Below are positions 5,621 to 11,044 of a DNA stretch of 11,044 bases, piece by piece (the stretch's first letter is position 1; each line of letters starts with the position of its first letter). The stretch is from Candidatus Zixiibacteriota bacterium (GTDB lineage Bacteria > Zixibacteria > MSB-5A5 > JAUVRN01). The DNA is taken from the NCBI GenBank assembly GCA_030597645.1, contig JAUVRN010000029.1, positions 1 to 11,044 of the forward strand, read 5' to 3'. The notes under the pieces were generated by a model. The model was not told the origin of the DNA. It saw only the letters and a list, made by a program, of their open reading frames with translations, and made no database searches. Position numbers and translations under genes: made by a program.

Positions 5621-6754
5621 TCAGGATACGGGATCGTCGGGTCGCAACGACTGGGCCACCAGGAGCCAGTAGAAGACGGCCGAGGACATCGCGCCGATGA
5701 ACACCGAGCGTTCGAAGTAGGCGTGCACGAGAACGCCTAACGTGGTGCTGAAGGCGGCTATGCCGTAGACTCGGCGCCAGCGGTCCTTGCTGCGACGGGC
5801 GCGCCAGGCGGCTCGGAGCACATAACCGATCACGACTCCGAGCAGGATCAGTCCGATCGCTCCGGTTTCCATCTGGAGCTCGCGGTAGAGGTTGTGCGGG
5901 CTGCCCTTGGCCATCATCTCGCCGATGATCTCACGGTGAGTCGGAGATGGATAGCGCGCTTCGGCGGCCATCTGTTCACCCGCCGCTTCCAGGCCGTGGC
6001 CCAGCACAGGCGCCCTGTCCCGGGCGCGGTCGGCGGCCTCCCACAGGAGTGGTCTGTGCGTCAGGCCGGTTTGCAGGCGCAGTGCCGCATCTGTCGCCAG
6101 TCGGGCGATCGGGTTCGTCGCGTACAGTGTCATGAGCGCGGCGACTCCGACCAGGCCCAGTGCCACGAACCGCCAGTGGCGCGCGACTATCGCGACTGCG
6201 ATCAGAGCCACAGCTGTCGACAGCCAGGCGGCACGCGATCCCGTGAGATATAGCGCCGCAGCCAACGCCGCCACGACGATGTAGAGCAGCACACGCTCGC
6301 TGCGCGCGCGCGCCGTGATCGCCGCCGCGAGGGCCGGCACGATCGTCAGGAGGAAGTAGGTCCCCATGGCGTTGGCATTTGGAAAGGTCCCGAAACTGCG
6401 CAGGTGACCGAACGCGGTCGCTTCGACGAAGCAGATGGTCACCTGGTACATGGCCATGAGCATCCACAGCACAAACCAGCGTCGTCGCCCCCCGGCCCTT
6501 GCGGGTTCGGAGAGCCACATGTAGATCAGCGCTGCGACCAGCGTGATGCGGCCTGCCTCGGCCGCGCCGGCCAGGGGAGAGCCCCCGAATATGGCCCGGA
6601 ACCATATCCACGCCAGCAGGCCGATGCCGGCCCAGAGCACCGGATCGCGCGGGTGGCTGTACGCCTCGGGATCGCCGCGTCGCTTCAGCAGAGCGATGAA
6701 TAGTGCGGCCGCCACGAGCACGTACTTGACTGCGCGTAACGCTTCGGTGGGCAC
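5621..6754 (-). CDS. O-antigen ligase / Wzy-type polymerase family membrane protein, probably N-terminally broken
   Basis: Proteins of this family join or polymerise surface polysaccharide units at the periplasmic face of the inner membrane. The open frame from the GTG at 6752-6754 encodes 377 residues, with many membrane segments and the family motifs GTFPNANAMG (122-131), GSRAAW (172-177), RPLLW (234-238), LGHG (251-254) and SPHNLYRELQMETG (285-298), with further helices to the C-terminus. The GTG has no Shine-Dalgarno, and a TAA lies one codon upstream of it. The same frame continues upstream past that TAA and a TAG into hydrophobic sequence starting at an ATG at 6997. Together this would be 458 codons, the usual family size. 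The first membrane helices may therefore have been lost, so this could be a pseudogene or a shortened protein. It is convergent with the hydroxylase gene; the 111 bases between them (5510-5620) hold no clear terminator or gene. Family is secure; ligase versus polymerase is not. Confidence 0.8.
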   Translation of the reverse strand: MPTEALRAVKYVLVAAALFIALLKRRGDPEAYSHPRDPVLWAGIGLLAWIWFRAIFGGSPLAGAAEAGRITLVAALIYMWLSEPARAGGRRRWFVLWMLMAMYQVTICFVEATAFGHLRSFGTFPNANAMGTYFLLTIVPALAAAITARARSERVLLYIVVAALAAALYLTGSRAAWLSTAVALIAVAIVARHWRFVALGLVGVAALMTLYATNPIARLATDAALRLQTGLTHRPLLWEAADRARDRAPVLGHGLEAAGEQMAAEARYPSPTHREIIGEMMAKGSPHNLYRELQMETGAIGLILLGVVIGYVLRAAWRARRSKDRWRRVYGIAAFSTTLGVLVHAYFERSVFIGAMSSAVFYWLLVAQSLRPDDPVS

Positions 6755-6757
6755 CGG

Positions 6758-6997
6758 TTAAAAGGCGGCGATCGGCGCCAGCCACAACAGCACACACGTG
6801 TATCCCTACCGCCACAACAGCGGAACGAGGAGGAAGATCAGGCCCAGTGCCACAGCGCCGATGCCCATCTGGAGGACGAAGGGCAGTATCCAGAAGCAGG
6901 CACTCGCAAGGATAACGCAGATGACCCAGATCAGCGGTCCGGGATCGGTGACCGCGGGGGACGATGCCGAAGGGCGAACGAAGGTAAGTTCAGCCAT
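6758..6997 (-). pseudogene. Separated N-terminal segment of the O-antigen-ligase-like gene
   Basis: An ATG at 6997 opens a 63-codon frame ending in TAG at 6806-6808. The same frame then reads 15 further hydrophobic codons (GYTCVLLWLAPIAAF), TAA at 6758-6760, and on into the ligase frame. The 63-residue piece has two membrane segments (about 21-40 and 44-61), as expected for the start of this family. The reading frame never shifts; only the two stops break it. The TAG lies inside a 30-bp stretch bounded by a 10-bp direct repeat. It could alternatively be a genuine small two-helix membrane protein. No Shine-Dalgarno is available because a terminator hairpin sits directly upstream of the ATG. 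Confidence 0.5.
6781..6820. repeat. 10-bp direct repeat with 30-bp period inside the broken ligase frame
   Basis: GCCACAACAG occurs at 6781-6790 and exactly again at 6811-6820. Removing one copy plus the 20 bases between would be in frame and would delete the TAG at 6806-6808. This suggests a slippage or short-insertion event, although chance identity of 10 bases cannot be excluded. Confidence 0.5.
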
Positions 6998-7034
6998 AAG
7001 AAGAAAAGCCCGGCCGGCGGCCGCCGGCCGGGCT
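6998..7034 (-). terminator. Strong intrinsic terminator of the OmpA-like gene
   Basis: A perfect 28-bp palindrome (7007-7034, centre GCGGCCGC) is followed on the minus strand by TTTTCTTCTT. This is a classic intrinsic terminator 47 bases after the OmpA-like stop codon. With no unpaired loop in the strict palindrome, the real hairpin probably has a 4-6 nt loop at the centre. The T-tract runs directly into the ATG at 6997. Confidence 0.85.
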
Positions 7035-7041
7035 CACGTAG

Positions 7042-7075
7042 ACCAGGCTTTGCCGGCGTGTAGAACACGCCTGGT
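7042..7075 (-). repeat. Nested hairpins between the OmpA-like stop and its terminator
   Basis: ACCAGGC (7042-7048) pairs with GCCTGGT (7069-7075), and inside it GCGTGT (7056-7061) pairs with ACACGC (7065-7070) across an AGA loop. The two stems share two bases, so they compete in part. No T-tract follows, so this is more likely a 3'-end mRNA-stabilising structure than a second terminator. Confidence 0.4.
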
Positions 7076-7081
7076 AGCCTG

Positions 7082-7699
7082 CTAGAGCTTGGGCCCTACC
7101 TCGATGACGACGCGCCGGTTTGAGGAGCGCCCTTCGGGTGTCGAGTTATCAGCCACGGGGCGGTACTCACCGTAGCCCACGGCCGCCAGGCGCTCCGCCT
7201 CGATATCGTGGCGGCGACGCAGATAGTGCAACACGGAGGTCGCTCTCGCGGTCGAGAGCTCCCAGTTGGACTTGAACCGCTCCTGGAATTCCAGGGCGAT
7301 TCCTACGTTGTCCGTGTGACCTTCAATGCGGATTTCTCGATCGGGGTAGTTGCCAAGTACCTCTACCACCCTGTCGAGGAGGTCGGTGGCCGATTGTGTC
7401 AGCTGAACGTTGCCGGAGCCGAACATCATGGCGTCGGATACGGTGATAACCGACTTGTTGTCGATCTTCTCGAGTAGTACCTGCTCCTTCTGCTGGTACT
7501 CGGCCAGAGCCACATCGAGATCCGAATTGAGCTGGTTGGCCCGATCCGTCTCGGTCGCCAGATCACCTTCCAACGACGAGACCCTTGATTGCAGCTCTGC
7601 AATCTCCTGGTCCTTCGCCGCTATCTCTTTCTTGTTGCTGCAACCGGTGGTCAGCACCACCAGAGCCAGCAGAATGGCGAGTATAGCCCACTTGCGCAT
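7082..7699 (-). CDS. OmpA-family peptidoglycan-binding lipoprotein
   Basis: This is an outer-membrane-type lipoprotein that anchors the envelope to peptidoglycan. It has 205 residues. A short lipoprotein signal ends in LTTGC with Cys20 as the lipidation site (Thr rather than Leu at -3), and Ser21 follows, which would not retain it in the inner membrane by the E. coli rule. A heptad-rich coiled coil spans about 24-80. The C-terminal OmpA/MotB domain (about 83-203) has EGHTDN (126-131), NWELSTARATSVLHYL (145-160), GYGEYRP (175-181) and NRRVVIE (194-200), covering the diaminopimelate-binding Asp and Arg region. The ATG at 7699 has GGGAGG only 4 nt upstream. It is divergent from the MoxR gene across 258 bp and ends at its own terminator. 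It is not a typical Pal, given the long coiled coil and lack of a Tol cluster. No promoter is evident. Confidence 0.92.
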   Translation of the reverse strand: MRKWAILAILLALVVLTTGCSNKKEIAAKDQEIAELQSRVSSLEGDLATETDRANQLNSDLDVALAEYQQKEQVLLEKIDNKSVITVSDAMMFGSGNVQLTQSATDLLDRVVEVLGNYPDREIRIEGHTDNVGIALEFQERFKSNWELSTARATSVLHYLRRRHDIEAERLAAVGYGEYRPVADNSTPEGRSSNRRVVIEVGPKL

Positions 7700-7957
7700 T
7701 GGTCCTCCCAGATCCTTTGTGGCACCCCGTGCTCTCCGTGGCAGTCAGTGCCGCAGATGTTTGAGGGACCAATATGGACGCCCCGGTGATCCGGGGGAAG
7801 GCCAAAATCGGGCTTCCCGAGACTCGTCGTCCCAGGATAAACGTTGCGTCCGGAGGGGGCTGGGCCCATGATGCGCCGGACCCGCATATTGGCCATGATG
7901 GACAGTACCGGGAGCCGTTCGGCGCCCGCTGGTAATTCCACCTTGAGAGGTTACAGA
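7700..7957. other. Divergent intergenic region between the OmpA-like and MoxR genes
   Basis: It carries the two Shine-Dalgarno sequences at its ends (GGGAGG for the lipoprotein, GAGAGG at 7945-7950 for MoxR). In the middle is a small perfect stem, CCCCGG-TGAT-CCGGGG, at 7781-7796. I see no convincing -35/-10 pair for either gene and no coding sequence. The MoxR frame is open back to 7844, but that extension lacks a ribosome site and family similarity. Confidence 0.6.
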
Positions 7958-9415
7958 ATGAAGGACATCACGACACGGGGGGCGCTCAAGAAGGCCGGTT
8001 ACGTCGGCCGGAGCGTGAAAGACGAGATCCGGGCCAATCTGATCACACGGATCCGGCGGGGAGACCGTCTCTTCGAAGGTATCATCGGATACGATAAGAC
8101 CGTCATACCCCAGATCGTCAATGCGCTCCTGGCGCGGCATGACATCATCCTGCTGGGGTTGCGCGGCCAGGCCAAGACGCGGATCATCCGCATGCTGGTA
8201 GAGTTCTTCGACGAGGCTATACCCGTTCTTCGCGACGCACCCCTCAACGACGATCCCTTTGAACCCGCCTCGGCCATGGGTCGGCGCATTGTCGCCGAAG
8301 AAGGTGACGATGCAGCGGTCACCTGGCTGCCGCGAGAAGCACGATTCGGTGAAAAGCTGGCCACGCCCGATGTGACCATCGCCGACCTGATCGGAGACAT
8401 TGACCCCGTCAAGGCCGCCCGCGAAAAACTCGACTTTGCCGATCCGGAGGTCATACACTACGGGATCATTCCGCGCAGCAACCGGGGCATCTTCGCCATC
8501 AACGAGCTGCCCGATCTGCAGCGCCGAATCCAGGTGGGGTTGCTCAATATTCTCGAGGAAAAGGACGTGCAGATCCGTGGCTTTCCGGTGCGGATACCCC
8601 TCGACCTGCTTCTGGTTTTTTCCGCCAACCCGGAGGACTACACCAATCGAGGCAACATCATAACGCCCCTGAAGGACCGGATCGATTCGCAGATTATCAC
8701 GCATTATCCCACCCGGATCGAAGATGCGCGGGCGATCACGGAACAGGAAGCGTGGGTCGAGCGCGGCACCCATGTCACCGTTCCGGAGCTTGTGCGGGAG
8801 GTCGTCGAGGCGCTGGCCTTCGAAGCGCGCCGGTCGGAGTATGTCGATCAGGCTTCGGGGGTTTCGGCACGCGTGGCCATTTCCTCCCTCGAGAACGTGG
8901 TCTCCAATACGGAACGCCGTGCCATGCTCAAGGGGGTCAAGAACCCGGCGGCCCGGGTGATCGACGTGGTCGCTGCGCTGCCGGCCGTCACTGGAAAGAT
9001 CGAACTGGTGTACGAGGGCGAGCAGGAAGGTCTGCTCGTAGTCGGCATGAACCTGGTGGGTAAGGCGGTGCAGCGGGTGTTCGACCGTCACTGCCCCAAC
9101 CCAAAGATCGCCGGCGAGCCGGGCGAAGAATCGGTGTATACCGATGTGCTCGGATACTTCAACTCCGGCAGGCACATCGAACTCAACGACCTGGATGACG
9201 ATGCGGAACATCTTCGGAAGCTGGAGACGGTGAACGGGCTATCCGTCGTGGCCGAGCGGTTCTTCGAGCCCGAAGGCGATGCCGACCGTGCGGTCGCCAT
9301 GGAGATCATCCTGGAGGGTCTGCACCAGAGCAACCTGCTGGCCCGGGAAGCTACCGATTCCGCGTTCCGTTACACGGACATGATCGCCACGATGCTGCGA
9401 AGCGGCGGAGAATAG
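7958..9415 (+). CDS. MoxR-like AAA+ ATPase (magnesium-chelatase-like), 485 residues
   Basis: This is a cytoplasmic AAA+ ATPase of the MoxR/Mg-chelatase group, chaperone-like motors that work with VWA-domain partners to activate or remodel client proteins. The AAA+ core shows Walker A GLRGQAKT (67-74), a Walker B-like GIFAINEL (177-184), sensor 1 SANPEDY (222-228), LKDRI (238-242) with the probable arginine finger, and sensor 2 GVSARVAISSL (301-311). The acidic base of Walker B is Asn-Glu (182-183) rather than Asp-Glu. The protein is longer than ordinary MoxR (about 310-330 residues), with an extra region of about 150 residues after the lid domain. The ATG at 7958 is preceded by GAGAGG with 7-nt spacing; the upstream open frame to 7844 is not family-like. 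Its stop lies 5 nt before the VWA gene, so the two form an operon. It is not a chlorophyll-synthesis BchI: no bch genes adjoin. The client is unknown. Confidence 0.88.
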   Translation: MKDITTRGALKKAGYVGRSVKDEIRANLITRIRRGDRLFEGIIGYDKTVIPQIVNALLARHDIILLGLRGQAKTRIIRMLVEFFDEAIPVLRDAPLNDDPFEPASAMGRRIVAEEGDDAAVTWLPREARFGEKLATPDVTIADLIGDIDPVKAAREKLDFADPEVIHYGIIPRSNRGIFAINELPDLQRRIQVGLLNILEEKDVQIRGFPVRIPLDLLLVFSANPEDYTNRGNIITPLKDRIDSQIITHYPTRIEDARAITEQEAWVERGTHVTVPELVREVVEALAFEARRSEYVDQASGVSARVAISSLENVVSNTERRAMLKGVKNPAARVIDVVAALPAVTGKIELVYEGEQEGLLVVGMNLVGKAVQRVFDRHCPNPKIAGEPGEESVYTDVLGYFNSGRHIELNDLDDDAEHLRKLETVNGLSVVAERFFEPEGDADRAVAMEIILEGLHQSNLLAREATDSAFRYTDMIATMLRSGGE

Positions 9416-9420
9416 GCACC

Positions 9421-10515
9421 ATGGAGTATCGCTACGCTCGCTGGGATCCCGAGCGTCTGGCCCGCCAGCTTGGCCGAAGCAGCGTCATGAAGCTGTTCAA
9501 CTACTTGCTTCTTCAGGCCAACGGTGATGTGGATGATGCACTCCGCTACCTGGAGTACCTTCAGTCGCGCGGTATGATTCCTGCCGACTGGGACCTGGAC
9601 ACGTTTAAGAAGCACCTCGAAGAAGAGGGCCTGATCAGAAAGGATCCCCGCGGTCATCGGAGACTCACGGCCCGGGGCGAGCAGCGACTGCGCGCCGACT
9701 CACTGGAGCGGATCTTCGGTGGACTTCGCCCCGGGGGGCGAGGCGGTCACGCGATACCGCACGCGGGTGGAGGCACGACAGAACCGCTTCCGGAGAGGCG
9801 GCCCTATCAGTTCGGTGACGACATCGGGCACATTGACTTCCAGGATTCGCTCAAGAACAGTATTCGTCGTGACTCGAGCCTGGAACTCAACGAGGACGAT
9901 CTGTCGGTGTGCGAAACGGAGACCGGTACGTCATGCGCAACGGTGCTGCTGCTGGATGTCAGCCACAGTATGGTCCTCTACGGTGAGGACCGGATCACGC
10001 CGGCCAAGCAGGTAGCCATGGCCCTGGTCGAGTTGATTACACGCCAGTACTCCAAGGATTCGCTGCGCGTGGTGCTGTTTGGCGACACGGCACAGGAGGT
10101 GCGCATCGCCGATCTGCCGTATGTCGGAGCGGGTCCCTACCACACCAATACGCGTGCGGGCCTCCAGTTGGGACGACGGCTGCTCCAGCGCGAGAAGCAC
10201 CCCAACAAGCAGATCGTCATGATTACGGATGGAAAGCCCTCGGTGATCGATCGTCCGGGTGGCCGGGTGTACCGCAACCCTGTGGGTCTCGACCCGGTGA
10301 TCGTCAATCGCACTCTCGACGAGGCCGTCGTGTGCCGGCGCAAACGCATTCCCATTACGACGTTCATGATCACGAGCGATCCGTACCTGCGCGAGTTCGT
10401 CGAACGCCTGACGGAACTCAATCGCGGAAGAGCCTACTTCACGTCTCCGGATCGCCTCGGTGAATTCGTTCTCTGGGACTTCATGTCCAACCGTCGTGGC
10501 AGACTGAAGCGCTGA
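9421..10515 (+). CDS. VWA-domain protein, partner of the MoxR ATPase
   Basis: This is a metal-binding von Willebrand A protein expected to couple the MoxR ATPase to its client. It has 364 residues. The C-terminal half is a VWA domain with a complete MIDAS: LLLDVSHSM (177-184, DxSxS at 179-183), Thr244 in YHTNTRAGL and Asp270 in MITDGKPS. The N-terminal ~100 residues are helical, and GLIRKDPRGHRRLTARGEQRL (70-90) resembles the recognition helix and wing of a winged-helix fold. A Gly/Arg-rich linker (100-118) joins the parts. No signal peptide or membrane helix is seen, so it should be cytoplasmic, unlike the membrane-anchored VWA proteins of BatA type. The ATG at 9421 has GGAG 10 nt upstream, inside the end of the MoxR gene, consistent with coupled translation. 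The convergent DMT gene ends 7 bp downstream. Confidence 0.88.
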   Translation: MEYRYARWDPERLARQLGRSSVMKLFNYLLLQANGDVDDALRYLEYLQSRGMIPADWDLDTFKKHLEEEGLIRKDPRGHRRLTARGEQRLRADSLERIFGGLRPGGRGGHAIPHAGGGTTEPLPERRPYQFGDDIGHIDFQDSLKNSIRRDSSLELNEDDLSVCETETGTSCATVLLLDVSHSMVLYGEDRITPAKQVAMALVELITRQYSKDSLRVVLFGDTAQEVRIADLPYVGAGPYHTNTRAGLQLGRRLLQREKHPNKQIVMITDGKPSVIDRPGGRVYRNPVGLDPVIVNRTLDEAVVCRRKRIPITTFMITSDPYLREFVERLTELNRGRAYFTSPDRLGEFVLWDFMSNRRGRLKR

Positions 10516-10522
10516 CCGTCGG

Positions 10523-11044
10523 TTACGGTGCCGGGATCCGACGCCGCGAGCTCAAACCGACCAGGACAATCCCTCCCAGAATGAACGGCGCGGCGATCAG
10601 GGCTCTGGTCGGCGGCGACTCGCCCAGCACCACGTAGGCCAGGATGGATGCTCCGATCGGTTCACCGGTGATCGTCGTGGCGACGACATAGGCGGGGAGG
10701 TGCCTGAGTACGTAGTTGTACAACGAGTGACCGATACCGGTCGGTATCACGGCCAGGGCCACGAATACCCACCAGTCCTCCGTCCGCGGGGGTATGAACG
10801 TTTGACCGGTTGCCACGATACCGAGGGCCAACAGAATGGCTGCCGTGAGGTACACCCGGGCGAGATAGGGAACGGTGTCCCACCCCTGGCGCTCGCGCCT
10901 GCCCACGACCATGTACGCCGCCGCCAGCACCCCGCCGGCCAGGGCCAAAAGATCGCCCTGGAGCTGAACACCGCTCGTCCCTATGGCGACGGCGCTGCCG
11001 GCAAGTGTCAAAACAATTCCGAAAACGGCAATGGCCGGCACACG
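10523..11044 (-). CDS. EamA/DMT-family transporter, C-terminal half (cut by window edge)
   Basis: This is an inner-membrane drug/metabolite transporter of the EamA (RhaT/YdcZ-like) type, usually ten membrane helices in two EamA repeats. Only about 173 codons are visible and the frame is open at the right edge, so the GTG at 11041 is just an internal codon. The visible part is one full EamA repeat. It has GDLLALAGGVLAAAYMV, then IPTGIGHSLYNYVLRHLPA, then ITGEPIGASILAYVVLGE with the hallmark EP and GE, and a final helix PFILGGIVLVGL. The C-terminus is short and basic. It is convergent with the VWA gene, with 7 bp between stop codons and no terminator hairpin, so the two mRNAs probably overlap at their 3' ends. 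The substrate is unknown. Confidence 0.9.
   Translation of the reverse strand, partial: RVPAIAVFGIVLTLAGSAVAIGTSGVQLQGDLLALAGGVLAAAYMVVGRRERQGWDTVPYLARVYLTAAILLALGIVATGQTFIPPRTEDWWVFVALAVIPTGIGHSLYNYVLRHLPAYVVATTITGEPIGASILAYVVLGESPPTRALIAAPFILGGIVLVGLSSRRRIPAP

Noticed and set aside
7781..7796. CCCCGG-TGAT-CCGGGG stem as a terminator
   Set aside because: Neither strand has a T-tract after it, and it lies between two divergent gene starts where no terminator is expected.
7769..7892. CCAATATG (7769-7776) and CATATTGG (7885-7892) as an operator pair between divergent genes
   Set aside because: The arms are over 100 bp apart, short and AT-simple, so chance is a sufficient explanation.
7844..7957. 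Extended MoxR start 38 codons upstream
   Set aside because: No ribosome site and Arg/Met-rich non-family sequence; the ATG at 7958 has a good GAGAGG.
7745..9211. 488-codon open frame on the minus strand across the MoxR gene
   Set aside because: It is exactly antisense to a protein with clear AAA+ motifs. GC-rich coding DNA commonly leaves such long shadow frames, and this one shows no recognisable domain and no ribosome site.

Overview
The window is GC-rich bacterial chromosome with tightly packed genes on both strands and no tRNA, rRNA, CRISPR array or transposase that I can see. The gene set resembles the FCB/Gemmatimonadota-Rhodothermota part of the tree: a single-chain alpha-beta 2-oxoacid dehydrogenase E1, a fatty-acid 2-hydroxylase of the sphingolipid type, and a MoxR/VWA pair with a long MoxR protein. 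Two readable promoters are sigma70-like (TTGGCA-17-TATAAT and TTGATC-17-TATCAT) rather than the Bacteroidetes -33/-7 type, which argues mildly against Bacteroidota proper. The phylum call is tentative.

Layout. On the minus strand from the left edge are the N-terminal part of purU (formyltetrahydrofolate deformylase, cut by the edge) and, upstream of it, a complete MATE exporter. The MATE gene has a promoter so close to its ATG that the mRNA may be leaderless. Next is a small minus-strand unit: an unrecognised 64-residue ORF followed by a very clear intrinsic terminator. The 375 bases between this ORF and the next gene hold overlapping dyads, a near-consensus promoter and a structured leader of about 118 nt. 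They drive the plus-strand pair 2-oxoisovalerate dehydrogenase E1 (fused alpha/beta) and a fatty acid 2-hydroxylase-like membrane enzyme, whose genes overlap by 8 nt.

The middle is minus-strand again: an O-antigen-ligase/Wzy-type polymerase, and an OmpA-family lipoprotein gene with a strong terminator. The ligase reading frame continues upstream through two in-frame stops into a hydrophobic segment that begins right at that terminator, so it looks like an N-terminally broken gene. Divergent from the OmpA gene is a MoxR-like AAA+ ATPase followed 5 nt later by a VWA-domain protein. The right edge holds the C-terminal half of an EamA/DMT transporter, convergent with the VWA gene.

How the genes may work together. 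E1 makes branched acyl-CoA primers (with E2 and E3 encoded elsewhere). The coupled hydroxylase could 2-hydroxylate the resulting fatty acids or the acyl chains of sphingolipids, so the pair suggests an envelope-lipid module. The MoxR and VWA proteins should act together as an ATP-driven chaperone/activator on an unknown client. The ligase, OmpA lipoprotein and MATE exporter are also envelope functions, but nothing in the sequence ties them into one system.
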